This document shows positions 16,752 to 25,233 of a stretch of DNA of 64,000 nucleotides, in pieces (within the stretch, counting starts at the first letter, position 1; every line of letters begins with the position of its first letter). A program made the translations under genes and the position numbers. The notes under the pieces were generated by a model. It made no database searches. It was not told where the DNA came from and worked only from the letters and a program-made list of their open reading frames with translations. Source of the DNA: Pseudoflavonifractor sp. AF19-9AC (GTDB lineage: Bacteria > Bacillota > Clostridia > Oscillospirales > Oscillospiraceae); NCBI RefSeq assembly GCF_003478995.1, contig NZ_QUGI01000001.1:182111-246110 (forward strand). The letters are read 5' to 3'.

Positions 16752-17462
16752 ATGGACTTCAAACCAATGTTTCCCAGTCTGAATGTCCTGTGGACGCGGT
16801 GGTCGGCCTATCACATCAAGCCGCACCAGTGGGGCGGGGAATATTTGATCCCTGCGGAGGGTGCAACTGACCTCACCTACAACTGCGCAGAGCAGCCGGG
16901 CCCTCTGGTGGCGGACGCTCTGGAACTGGGGCGGCAGTTGCACATGGGAGCACCGGACAAAAACCGCCTGTGTTCCGCTTTTGCGGCCCGCTACGGGCTC
17001 TTGGGCCTGAATGCCGAGAAGGGGGAAGGGTCCACGGAAGACCCCAATGTACCCCCGTGTTACCGCCCGTTGAACAGCTGGGAATATGGTGAAGATGTAT
17101 CATTCTTCCAGAGCAGCTTTGTGATGCTGTATCAGCACTTCCTTACCGTGCAGGGCGAATTGGTGCCTACACCCAATCCAAAGGTTATGGATCTGTCCGG
17201 CCTTCTGAGCTATCGGCTGACCAGCGGCCCAAATCCTCAGTTGGTGTGGGAGGTCCGCAGTTTGGAATCCGTGATCCGATTTGCCTATGCTTCCATGATC
17301 TCTGCGGAGTTGGTGCCTCTGAAGGTCTGCAAAAACTGCGGGAAGGTGTACTACAACACCCACGCAAAGAGCGAATTCTGCGGGACTAAGTGCAGAAATT
17401 ACTATAATGTGAAGGTATTCCGAGAGCGCACAAAAAATAATGACAATCCCTTGGCAACTTAA
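16752..17462 (+). CDS. Zinc-finger protein, DUF6076/CGNR-like
   Basis: 236 residues. The C-terminus has CKNCGKVYYNTHAKSEFC followed by GTKC, a four-Cys finger like that of CGNR/DUF6076 proteins. The N-terminal 170 residues are not recognised. It is encoded with a ribosome site GGAGG 99 bases after the sigma-like gene on the same strand. Such proteins are frequent next to recombinases on clostridial elements. Its role is unknown. Confidence 0.65.
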   Translation: MDFKPMFPSLNVLWTRWSAYHIKPHQWGGEYLIPAEGATDLTYNCAEQPGPLVADALELGRQLHMGAPDKNRLCSAFAARYGLLGLNAEKGEGSTEDPNVPPCYRPLNSWEYGEDVSFFQSSFVMLYQHFLTVQGELVPTPNPKVMDLSGLLSYRLTSGPNPQLVWEVRSLESVIRFAYASMISAELVPLKVCKNCGKVYYNTHAKSEFCGTKCRNYYNVKVFRERTKNNDNPLAT

Positions 17463-17485
17463 TAAATGTTGCCAAGGGATTGTCA
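17441..17485. terminator. Bidirectional terminator
   Basis: A perfect 18-bp stem (17441-17458 with 17468-17485) around a 9-base loop, between convergent genes. It includes the last codons of the plus-strand gene. Confidence 0.8.
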
Positions 17486-17486
17486 C

Positions 17487-20108
17487 TTATAATTTCGTGT
17501 AATGCGAAAGCAAGTTATCCATTTCTGCTTTTGCCTCGTCTAAACGTTCCTTACGCTTGCAGAGTTCACGGTAGTCTGCAGCGATTCTATTTTGCTCTTC
17601 AATATCAAATGTCCCGTCTTCTTTTATGGGAATACGAATTTGGAATTTTTTGATATTGGTCAAGGATGCACGGAATGACCTATCAAAGTCATTGTTACGC
17701 TTTTCCTCGTACAATGCAAATAACAGATAATCAGGAATAATGTCATCAGTGAGAATGTCAATCACACCACAATGGTCTGTTGTGACATACTTCCTCCCCT
17801 TAGGAATCGTACTAAAATTAAAGTTTCCATCAATTCCCCACAAAACACTATTGTACTCGCTTGGAGAGCGTCCTTTATCCGGAATATATCCGAACGGTTC
17901 AATTGCGTTAGCACTAAAGACAGGAATTGCACCTGTTTCGTTTTGCTTAACTAAATTCTTTTTCAGCACGCGCTTTCCAATATGCAACTTAAAGAGCTTT
18001 TTGTTCCCAAGTTGCACACGTTTGAAGTTAGAAATACTCTTTTCTATCATCTCCGCAAAGTCTTCATAACTACTCAGCGCAGCTTGAAATTTGGAAATTG
18101 CACGATCCATTTCGGATTTACTCACAGCCTGCGGTGCCGCCGATAACCCAATTTCAATTTTCTCCTCTTCCGTCCACCAGCGATCAATTACCCAGTGGTC
18201 ACTATCTCTGAACATCTGGATATCAAATATTTTGCATCGCTTTGATACGCGTTCGAGCATTTCTTTGCTCATCGTCCGTGCAGCACTATAGATTTTGAAC
18301 AGCCGCACCATTTCCGGCAAGTCATTGTCATCTATTGGCTCTCGCCGCACGCTTGTCAAGCGTTCTCCGATATTTGAAATTAAATATGTAAATACTGGGA
18401 AGTTTTGTTGAAGTGCAGGATTTTCCTTTTTGGTTAGGGCGATTATATAAGTGTGCTCATAATTGGCAAAAAATGCTCTAACAGGAAGAGAAACAATTGC
18501 ATCTAAATAGCATTGTTTTAAGATATATTTACGAAGATTTTTTGAACTTGTGACGATTCTGCCCAAAATACCATCGGGAATTATAACGAAGGTTTTTCCG
18601 CCTGGCTTAAGTGAATTGATAATCCACTCTAATCCCAAGCTTTCAAGGCCAACTGCATTGACTTCATACTTGTTTTTAGTCTTTGCTGTTTTGCGAAGCT
18701 CATCTTTGATTATCTTTGTTCCACTGATAACATAGGGCGGATTGCTCAGAATATAATCATATTGCTTTTCAGGATTAGTGAAAGGCTCTACGTAACCAAA
18801 AGAACCAAGGTTATCTTTAAACAAAGTAAATGACCGATTAAATAGAGCCGCAAACTCTTCAGTGCAATTAGGATTCTGAAATAAGATTTCTGCCAAGTAG
18901 ATAAGCATATTGGCTTTTGCCATGATAATTGTGCGCTCATCATCTTTTTCAAATCCCTTATCAAACCCGTTTAGCACAAAACCTTCATGTATATGTCCAG
19001 AAGCATCTGGCCTAAAGGCATCCATCACATTTTCATTTAGGTTAATAAGTTCCATTAAAAAACCGCCAACACCGCAGAAAGGATCGCAAATACGCTTTCC
19101 CCTGAAAGAAAATGTTGGATCATCAAGGCCTGCCATCCTGATAACAGCTTGAACAATAACACGAGGTGTAAAATATTGCCCCAGGGCTTCAACTTCTTGT
19201 TTCAAGAAACTTTCATACAGTTTTGTTTTAAATTGTTTGCTGATTTTTGTAAGGCTACCGAATTCCTCGCTATAATCTTGCAGGTGCTTAAGAGAATATG
19301 CAAAAAGATAGCTCTGGGACAAATTTGCATTCCCGTTCTCATCAACAAAAATTGTGCCGTTTACGATGGTTGTACCATCGGCACCTTTAGGGAAAAGCCG
19401 TTTTATTTTGACACGAGTATTACGTGCATAATAGTCTAAGGCGTCCTCTGGACTGACCAAGGATTTTTCGTATACATTTTCAAACGAAACATCTTGTGGC
19501 AAAACACGAAGATCGCTGAGGAATTTGAAAATGAACAATTCTACCACATTGTAAAGGCATTTAACAGGTGATTTTCCGGTTGCTGCCCAAATTGTTTGCC
19601 ACAATTTGTTGGCCAGCGGTGTCGGATCAACATTTTGATAGCTTCGAATACAAGAATTACTTTCGTCAATAGAAAGGTCAATTTCTTCAATTAGGTATTC
19701 AAGAATGTTGACATTTTTGACATTTAGAGCATCAAATGTGGTGTTAATCACATTACCTTTTGTATCAAGAATCTCTTGACCATTTAAGGCATTGATCCAA
19801 TACGTATGCAGACCATCAGTTACTATAAGTATCTTACAAAGCGCCTTTGCAACATCCAGTTCTTGCTCTATCGCCTTGCGTACATCTGTTTCGCTACGAA
19901 GTTTCTCTGGGGCCTTATATTCTACTACTGCCTTAACTGACTTTTGGAAGAAAACAATGCCATCCGGCTTTTTCCTCAAGAGCCCCTTATAGGAACGCTT
20001 AGGAATAAGATCGTTTTCCATCAATTGCTTAATGGTCGTTTCACCCAATTTCAAATATGTGTACTTGCCGATACTTTGCGGAATTGTCTGGCGAAGCTCT
20101 TCACTCAT
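17487..20108 (-). CDS. Single-chain restriction-modification enzyme (type IIG-like: nuclease, N6-adenine methylase, specificity domain)
   Basis: 873 residues. The N-terminal domain shows a PD-(D/E)xK nuclease signature: P48-D49 and E63-Y-K65. The N6-adenine methylase core has motif I DPFCGVGGFL at about residue 337 and motif IV NPPY at about 455. The last 200 residues (from about 670) resemble one type I specificity half with a target-recognition domain. All three activities in one chain fit type IIG or a type I-like fusion. Base composition is AT-rich against its neighbours, so it is foreign cargo. Its ATG overlaps the stop of a small gene (TAATG), which implies coupled translation. Confidence 0.85.
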   Translation of the reverse strand: MSEELRQTIPQSIGKYTYLKLGETTIKQLMENDLIPKRSYKGLLRKKPDGIVFFQKSVKAVVEYKAPEKLRSETDVRKAIEQELDVAKALCKILIVTDGLHTYWINALNGQEILDTKGNVINTTFDALNVKNVNILEYLIEEIDLSIDESNSCIRSYQNVDPTPLANKLWQTIWAATGKSPVKCLYNVVELFIFKFLSDLRVLPQDVSFENVYEKSLVSPEDALDYYARNTRVKIKRLFPKGADGTTIVNGTIFVDENGNANLSQSYLFAYSLKHLQDYSEEFGSLTKISKQFKTKLYESFLKQEVEALGQYFTPRVIVQAVIRMAGLDDPTFSFRGKRICDPFCGVGGFLMELINLNENVMDAFRPDASGHIHEGFVLNGFDKGFEKDDERTIIMAKANMLIYLAEILFQNPNCTEEFAALFNRSFTLFKDNLGSFGYVEPFTNPEKQYDYILSNPPYVISGTKIIKDELRKTAKTKNKYEVNAVGLESLGLEWIINSLKPGGKTFVIIPDGILGRIVTSSKNLRKYILKQCYLDAIVSLPVRAFFANYEHTYIIALTKKENPALQQNFPVFTYLISNIGERLTSVRREPIDDNDLPEMVRLFKIYSAARTMSKEMLERVSKRCKIFDIQMFRDSDHWVIDRWWTEEEKIEIGLSAAPQAVSKSEMDRAISKFQAALSSYEDFAEMIEKSISNFKRVQLGNKKLFKLHIGKRVLKKNLVKQNETGAIPVFSANAIEPFGYIPDKGRSPSEYNSVLWGIDGNFNFSTIPKGRKYVTTDHCGVIDILTDDIIPDYLLFALYEEKRNNDFDRSFRASLTNIKKFQIRIPIKEDGTFDIEEQNRIAADYRELCKRKERLDEAKAEMDNLLSHYTKL

Positions 20109-20386
20109 TACTGATCCCTCCCCTGTTCTAACGAGCCAATGAGCTCATTAGCGGCTTTACTCACTCGAAAAAAATCATCGGAGTTGGCTGGGAAAGCTGG
20201 ACTTTTTCGCCCTTCGACTTTGCCGTTGTATACCATTTGAACTACCACAACGGTTTGCGGCACATTTTCAAAAAACTCATTTCCTACAGAAACCCTGTAC
20301 TGAGTATTTGCAGGATGCGGTGCACTTGCATCAACGAAAGTTGATCTAATCGGATGAAATGTTTTCATCTGAACGGTCATCTCCAT
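20108..20386 (-). CDS. Small protein coupled to the restriction-modification gene
   Basis: 92 residues, no recognised domain and no clear HTH. The product is beta-rich in the middle (QYRVSVGNEF, QTVVVVQMVYNGKVEG) and ends in a helix. Its stop overlaps the methylase start by one base, so it is made in step with the enzyme. It could be an inhibitor, a stabilising subunit or an autoregulator. Three CCATGG palindromes lie just upstream. Confidence 0.6.
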   Translation of the reverse strand: MEMTVQMKTFHPIRSTFVDASAPHPANTQYRVSVGNEFFENVPQTVVVVQMVYNGKVEGRKSPAFPANSDDFFRVSKAANELIGSLEQGRDQ

Positions 20387-20407
20387 TTTAAATCATCTTG
20401 GTCAAAA

Positions 20408-20464
20408 CCATGGTCACCATGGTTTCCATGGTTGAATAGTAACAAACAATTTGCAAAATTGCAA
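20408..20464 (-). promoter_or_regulatory. Promoter with triple 9-bp repeat operator for the restriction-modification operon
   Basis: On the minus strand -35 TTGCAA (20459-20464) and -10 TACTAT (20436-20441) are 17 bases apart. Directly downstream, CCATGG occurs at 20408, 20417 and 20426, a strict 9-bp period. The position over the transcription start suggests a repressor array delaying restriction. Confidence 0.65.
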
Positions 20465-20534
20465 GAAAAATATTATATAGTGGATATTTCCCCTAACCTA
20501 TGGTATTGTGTCTTGCTACAAGGAGGCGAGGCAC

Positions 20535-20828
20535 ATGAACGAAACGCTGAGATTGCTGTACGACAGATTCTATATCCCTCTGCCCATGGCGGAATCTGAA
20601 CAGGAAGTGGAAACCTGCCACCGGCAGCTCATTGAACGGCTGGACAAGCCGGAGCGTAAACTGGTGCTGCGGATCATCGACGCCCAGAATCTGATGATAG
20701 AGCAACGCTCCGTGGACAGCTTCATCTGTGGCTTCCGTCTGGCGTGGGAAATGGTAAACGAACTGAATCACTACATGGAAGAGCGCCCGGAGCCGGAGGA
20801 TGATCTCGGCCCGGACGCTCTTCTCTAA
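20535..20828 (+). CDS. DUF6809-like small protein
   Basis: 97 residues; AAGGAGG lies 8 bases before ATG 20535. The pattern (MNETLRLLYDRFYIPLP, a middle helix, FICGFRLAWEMVNEL, acidic end) matches the DUF6809 type and resembles the product of 8499-8765. Function is unknown. It is divergent from the restriction-modification operon. Confidence 0.65.
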   Translation: MNETLRLLYDRFYIPLPMAESEQEVETCHRQLIERLDKPERKLVLRIIDAQNLMIEQRSVDSFICGFRLAWEMVNELNHYMEERPEPEDDLGPDALL

Positions 20829-20836
20829 TCATCTGG

Positions 20837-21211
20837 TCAGTCCAGCTGCTCAGCCCTCTCCCAGCGGATATAACGGTTGGACTTCTTCCGGTAGGTACAA
20901 TGCCAACGGGAACCGTCAAATACCTCGTCGGCAAAGTTGATCAGGGTTTTCGATGGAGAGTAATTCACACCCCAGCTCTGCCACCAGACGGACAGCTTGA
21001 TCTTGCGGCCGTCATCCGCATCAAAAAAGCACAGGAGCATGGGCTTGCTCCTGTGCCAGCAGCGGAAAGTTAGTGTCCCGGTGAAGGAACCGCTCTCCTC
21101 CGGATAGCGGTAGTCATTCATTGGCGCAGCGTCCCGGTCCGCTTTGCAGCGGATGATCTGTGCCCGACAGGGATGATCCTTCTCAAATGTGGATGTGTAC
21201 TGATTACGCAT
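20837..21211 (-). CDS. Hypothetical protein downstream of the relaxase gene
   Basis: 124 residues, Trp/Arg-rich and probably beta-sheet (GSFTGTLTFRCWHR, KIKLSVWWQSWGV). No recognised domain, signal peptide or membrane span. It begins 13 bases after the relaxase stop on the same strand, so it is part of the mobilization operon. Confidence 0.6.
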   Translation of the reverse strand: MRNQYTSTFEKDHPCRAQIIRCKADRDAAPMNDYRYPEESGSFTGTLTFRCWHRSKPMLLCFFDADDGRKIKLSVWWQSWGVNYSPSKTLINFADEVFDGSRWHCTYRKKSNRYIRWERAEQLD

Positions 21212-21224
21212 GTTGATTACCTCC

Positions 21225-22196
21225 TCAATATCTGAATTGCTGTTCCTGCTCTAACTGCGCCTCATAGCGCTCCTTCAGCTGCTCCCGCAGATCCTGGGGG
21301 ATGGAGTCAATGAAATCCTGACACTCCTGCAGCTCATAGATGAGAGACATCTTCTCCTGGTGCTCCTGATGCTGCTCCCACCTGGCCCGCTCTGCATCTC
21401 GCCGGTCGCTCAATGCGTTCTGCTTCAAAATCCGGATCTGGTCATCGTAGGGTTTTAGTTTTGCTTCAAAGGCGTTGACCTGGGGATACCACTGCTCCAG
21501 CAGCTTCAGAATTTTTTCTCTCTGCCGTTTGGCATTCAGCGTCCCGATCTGCTCCAGCTCAGTGCGGATCTGTTTCATTTCGTCGGTGAGCTGGTGGGAC
21601 TGTTTGTAGAGCCAGGTGGGAATGTGTTTCCGTCTGGTGACGGCGGCGGACTGACCCCGTTCCAGTTCCGGAAACTCCGCCGCCATGTGGTCGTGGAATT
21701 TGTCCTGCCACTCCACCAGCTTGTCCCGCCCTCCAATCACCTCCTTTGCGGACAGCCGGTTGTCTTTCGTTAGCGGAACAAAGCACAGGTGCATATGTGG
21801 GTTGCGCTCATCCATGTGGACCACGGCGGAAAAGATGTTCGCTTCTCCAACCTCTGTCTTGAAAAAGTCCAGTGCCCGTTCAAAGTAGCGGCGTACCTGC
21901 TCTGGTGGCAGGCGATCCAGATACTCCGGTGTGGCTGTGACGATGGTGTCGATGAACTTCACGCTGTCCTTGCGCACCTTGCACTTGGGGTTCTCCCGCT
22001 GGGCACGCTCGATGCGGGATTGGATCTCAGCGTAGTATTTGTGCTGTGGCTGGATGAGATGGTAGTTGAGATGGGAGCGGTCGGTGTCTACATCCGGGTT
22101 GCTGGCGTACCGCTCCTTTTTCCGTTCGTGGTGTTTCTCGATGGCGGAGGCCGGTCCGCCTTTTCGTTTCTCAAAGCGCATAATGGCGTAAGGCAT
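21225..22196 (-). CDS. MobV-family relaxase (Mob_Pre)
   Basis: 323 residues from ATG 22196; longer frames cross the GC-rich hairpin region. It begins MPYAIMRFEKRKGG and has the HUH-type histidine cluster HMDERNPHMHLCFVPL about residue 130. A long charged coiled coil fills the C-terminal half. It should nick at oriT on the upstream side and lead the strand into a recipient, using another element's conjugation machinery. No type IV secretion genes are present, so the element is mobilizable, not self-transmissible. Confidence 0.92.
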   Translation of the reverse strand: MPYAIMRFEKRKGGPASAIEKHHERKKERYASNPDVDTDRSHLNYHLIQPQHKYYAEIQSRIERAQRENPKCKVRKDSVKFIDTIVTATPEYLDRLPPEQVRRYFERALDFFKTEVGEANIFSAVVHMDERNPHMHLCFVPLTKDNRLSAKEVIGGRDKLVEWQDKFHDHMAAEFPELERGQSAAVTRRKHIPTWLYKQSHQLTDEMKQIRTELEQIGTLNAKRQREKILKLLEQWYPQVNAFEAKLKPYDDQIRILKQNALSDRRDAERARWEQHQEHQEKMSLIYELQECQDFIDSIPQDLREQLKERYEAQLEQEQQFRY

Positions 22197-22340
22197 CACA
22201 CAAAACTCCTTTCGTTGAAATGATGGGTCTGCGGTGGACGAGGGCTTTTTCACATACCGCCCTGCCATGTGGAACCCGCCGCATGGAAACTGCTGCTGAA
22301 CCCAGCAGGCTGGCGTGGCGGCGGTTTCCCCGCCCACGAG

Positions 22341-22375
22341 AAATGCCCGGCCCCTACAAGGCGGGCCGGGCATTT
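22341..22375. repeat. 13-bp hairpin beside oriT
   Basis: AAATGCCCGGCCC (22341-22353) and its exact complement (22363-22375) around a 9-base loop. It may help relaxase or strand-termination functions. Confidence 0.6.
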
Positions 22376-22389
22376 TCGCGTGCGGTTGT

Positions 22390-22420
22390 CAGGGCGGTAT
22401 AACGCACTATACCTTGCCGC
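22390..22420 (-). other. Origin of transfer (oriT), pMV158/MobV type
   Basis: On the minus strand the sequence reads GGTATAGTGCGTTATACC (22396-22413). This is the known MobV oriT core TATAGTGTGTTATAC with one change, inside a 6-bp inverted repeat. It lies about 200 bases upstream of the relaxase gene. By analogy the nick falls within GTGCGTTA. Confidence 0.8.
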
Positions 22421-22726
22421 CCCGTGGGGGCTGCAAGGCGTGCGCCCGGGGACACCCCGGGACCCCGTTTTGCGGCTTCGGCTGCGCTGGAAACGGGCCT
22501 TGACTGGCCCGCAAGCCTGCGCCCCTTTGCCGCCGTTTTTGCCGCCCTTCATCGGGGGTAGGGGTGTACCCCTCCTGGGCGGCAAAAACGCGCCTGCGGG
22601 CGGACAAGGGACGAAGGGCGGAGGTTATTGCAGAAACGAAAACAGCGCCTGCGATTTCTCGCAGACGCTGTCATACATGGGATGCAATTTGTTGTGAGTA
22701 CCTGTAAGAGTGTCTGGGTACTCCCG

Positions 22727-24046
22727 TCAGGTATCTAAAAGAAAGTCTGTCAGTCTAATGATCTTGATACCGTCTTCGGTTATGGGGTGATTGCAGTTTC
22801 CGGCAATCACAATCTTCTCGTAGTTGTCCCGGATCATGCGCAGAGGAGCCAATTCCCGCTCGCGGGTGGTTGGCTCATTCATGGACTCGGTCACTTGGAT
22901 ATACCGTTTCTGTTCCGCATTGGCAGCAATAAAATCCACTTCCTTGTTGTCCACCTTGCCGATGGACACATCGTATCCCCGGCGGAGCAATTCAAAGTAA
23001 ACGATGTTCTCGATGATGTGTCCGGTATCCAGGTCCCGGAAACCCAACAGATAGTTGCGCAGACCGATGTCCACAATATAATATTTGCCCAGGGTGCGTA
23101 GATACTCCTTACCCTTGATATCGAAGCGCTTGATCTCGTAAAAGATATAAGACTCCAGCAGTGCGCCTACATAGGCCTGAATGGTGTGAACAGAGGGATT
23201 TCCCTTACGGCTTTGGTCCAGCAGCTTTTCGTTTACGAGGGTATTACTGATGGATGTGATGGAGGTGCTGTTGCCAATATTGTCAGCCAGGAACATGATG
23301 ATCTTCCGCAGCAAATCTGGATCTGTGATCTGCCGTTGACCACGGCGGCGCTCCCGTTCCAGAATATCCCGCACCACCACCGTGGAATAGATCCCGTCCA
23401 GCAGGGCCAGCGCTTTATCGGTATCCAGCCCCACATCTGCGATGCCCGGCATCCCGCCAAAGCGCAGATAAGCATCCAGCAGTTCTTGCGGCTCATAACT
23501 TTCACCATCGGTATCATAGATCCGCTTCCGCATTCCTCCGGTGGGGCTTTTGCTCTCCCTAACTACATAGCCATGAAAGTCCAGAAACTCCCGGAAAGAG
23601 AGAGGAAGTACCTTGATTTCCACGCTTCGTCCAGCCAGGTAGGTGGCATACTCGGAGGACAGAAGATACGCATTGGAGCCGGTCACATAGATGTCGCAGT
23701 CAAAATCCACCCGGAAGGAATTTACCGCATCCTGCCACTGGTCGATGCGCTGGATCTCGTCAAAAAACAGGTAGGCACGCTTTTTCTCCGGCAGCCGTTC
23801 CTTCACATACCGGTACAATTCCTCCGCGGTCATTCGGCGGAAGTCCATGGATTCAAAATTCATCTCGATGATCTGATCATCGCTTACTCCGTTCTGACGC
23901 AGATGAAGGACCATAAGTTTCATCAGACTGGATTTTCCACAGCGCCGGATGCCTGTGATGATCTTGACCGGCTCGGTATCCTGAAACGCGATCAGTCGAT
24001 TCAAATAAAGATCACGGCGGCGCAGTTCACTTCCGCTTTTCAGCAT
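22727..24046 (-). CDS. AAA ATPase with DUF4143 domain
   Basis: 439 residues. Walker A is GIRRCGKSSL near residue 32 and a Walker B-like YLFFDEIQ lies near 90, then the C-terminal DUF4143 with YYIVDIGLRN, IENIVYFELLRRGYDVSIGKV and EVDFIA (a nuclease-like D-ExK arrangement). These AAA_14/DUF4143 proteins are widespread and often variable in copy number; proposed roles include defence or toxin-antitoxin-like functions, none settled. It is the last gene before the right-hand repeat and may be cargo. Confidence 0.85.
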   Translation of the reverse strand: MLKSGSELRRRDLYLNRLIAFQDTEPVKIITGIRRCGKSSLMKLMVLHLRQNGVSDDQIIEMNFESMDFRRMTAEELYRYVKERLPEKKRAYLFFDEIQRIDQWQDAVNSFRVDFDCDIYVTGSNAYLLSSEYATYLAGRSVEIKVLPLSFREFLDFHGYVVRESKSPTGGMRKRIYDTDGESYEPQELLDAYLRFGGMPGIADVGLDTDKALALLDGIYSTVVVRDILERERRRGQRQITDPDLLRKIIMFLADNIGNSTSITSISNTLVNEKLLDQSRKGNPSVHTIQAYVGALLESYIFYEIKRFDIKGKEYLRTLGKYYIVDIGLRNYLLGFRDLDTGHIIENIVYFELLRRGYDVSIGKVDNKEVDFIAANAEQKRYIQVTESMNEPTTRERELAPLRMIRDNYEKIVIAGNCNHPITEDGIKIIRLTDFLLDT

Positions 24047-24197
24047 CGTATCACCTCTGGTTGGAGTGTAGCATAAAGGCAGAAAAAAATCAAGTTTGTG
24101 CTACCGATAGCACAAACTTTCTCAAAAAATAATATTTTTGCTCTGATTCCGACACTCCCAGAAATGGGCTCCATACAGAGTCAACACGGTTTGCGCT

Positions 24198-24235
24198 CAC
24201 AAAACGCTAACAGAATGCTCACACTTTTCCGGAAA
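24198..24235. repeat. Partial third copy of the arm sequence
   Basis: CAAAACGCTAACAGAATGCT followed by ACA and TTTTCC.GAAAA is nearly identical to 12716-12755. It lies 268 bases before the equivalent point of copy B, suggesting a nested or deleted insertion. Confidence 0.6.
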
Positions 24236-24282
24236 ATCTGCTTTGACGGAAAAAATTCCCAAAGCCTTGTGCCGACAGTAAA

Positions 24283-24322
24283 AACGCCGGAAACTCCAGT
24301 AAAATCAAGGGTTTCCGGCGTT
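24283..24322. repeat. 12-bp inverted repeat
   Basis: AACGCCGGAAAC (24283-24294) pairs exactly with 24311-24322. It lies between two arm copies; no adjacent gene needs a terminator here. Confidence 0.55.
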
Positions 24323-24377
24323 CTGAAGGGCGCAGGGAAGCGCTCAAAATGCTCCAAAAGACACCCGCTTCCAAGGA

Positions 24378-24492
24378 CTCGAAATCGTTACTTATGAAGG
24401 TGCGATGAAAAACCGCAAAGTCCTGTGCATCAAGGGATTACAGGTTTCAGGAAAAGCCTGAAAAATCCAAAACGCTAACAGGATGTTCACAG
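24378..24492. repeat. Element-end repeat, copy B
   Basis: Counterpart of 12626-12740, with the same internal spacing of 93 bases between CTCGAAATC and AACGCTAACA. It is diverged at scattered positions, so it is not a recent duplication. Confidence 0.6.
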
Positions 24493-24536
24493 TTATCTAA
24501 AGCACGCTTTTTTGCTCCGGCGGTAAAACAGAATAT

Positions 24537-24590
24537 GGAGATGTATCGAAGTGGTCGTAACGAGGCTGACTCGAAATTGTGTCGGTCATT
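24537..24590 (+). pseudogene. Broken tRNA-Ser, 5' half only
   Basis: GGAGATGTATCGAAGTGGTC, a D-arm-like TAACGA, then GACTCGAAATT resembling a Ser anticodon loop with CGA. No variable arm, T arm or matching 3' acceptor follows. It looks like a tRNA cut inside the anticodon stem by integration or deletion. Confidence 0.5.
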
Positions 24591-24926
24591 TCTTTGCTTG
24601 ACCTCGCAACTCCTTGATATTGCTGGAATTTTTGTTTATCTAATGGAAAGCGCCATTTTTCTCAAAGTCCTCACCTGTCTTGCAGTTTAACATGTGTATG
24701 TCCTCCAAAGGAATGTACTCACCTCGGATTACCGAAGTTTTACCTCCTAATACAGACAGGATGTAGGTCAATTTAAGACACTGCCCAGGGCACAAAGTTA
24801 ATGATCTAACGCATTTAGGACTGTGTAGAGGGTATTTCTCCTCTTCTTTTCTTCAAGATAAAAACTTTGACTAAAAATACAAAAATACCTAGTTAAATGT
24901 GTGCAAATAATACAAGAAAGAGAATC

Positions 24927-24964
24927 AGCCATGAGCATTGGGAAAATACCTGCTGCTCATGGCT
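24927..24964. terminator. 11-bp hairpin
   Basis: AGCCATGAGCA (24927-24937) pairs with 24954-24964 around a 16-base loop; CTTTC follows. Possible terminator of a lost gene. Confidence 0.45.
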
Positions 24965-25106
24965 GCTTTCAAGTCAGGGACTACTATTTAGTGAGACCGA
25001 CGACTTTTTTCATCAACACTTAGCTTGAACAGGGACTTGGCAGGCCTGCCCTTTATGCAGGTGCATGAGGAAACTTTTGCTGCAAATGCTCCCATGAAAG
25101 CAAAAG

Positions 25107-25152
25107 ACTACCCGCTGCGGGTAGGGCACGGGGGAGGAAAAGACGCTACAAT
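25107..25152 (+). promoter_or_regulatory. Operator-promoter, distal copy
   Basis: CTACCCGC-T-GCGGGTAG (25108-25124) lies exactly 22 bases before TACAAT (25147-25152), with no usable -35. It matches the box and spacing at 7295-7340. Confidence 0.75.
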
Positions 25153-25187
25153 GTAAACAGGGATCAAATACCTGGATAAACAGAAAA

Positions 25188-25233
25188 ACTACCCGCTGCG
25201 GGTAGGGTGCAAAGAGAAAAAAGATGCTATGTT
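25188..25233 (+). promoter_or_regulatory. Operator-promoter, proximal copy
   Basis: The same box (25189-25205) lies 22 bases before TATGTT (25228-25233), and 81 bases after the distal copy. The following 20 bases resemble those of the distal copy, so the pair may be a tandem duplication. AAGGAGG follows at about 25255. Confidence 0.75.

Larger units (their letters stand above)
22197..22726. other. Gene-free GC-rich transfer region with stacked hairpins
   Basis: No credible gene. It contains a 13-bp hairpin at 22341-22375, the oriT inverted repeat at 22396-22413, and a 14-bp hairpin with arms 22534-22547 and 22577-22590 that encloses an AGGGGT/ACCCCT repeat. Local GC is far above the neighbours. 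Confidence 0.65.

Noticed and set aside
22269..22697. Frame of 142 codons across the oriT region
   Set aside because: Runs through the hairpins and oriT; Pro/Gly/Ala-rich product without a ribosome site.
24591..24920. Hidden gene or RNA in the right flank
   Set aside because: No frame with a ribosome site, no tRNA or riboswitch pattern found.
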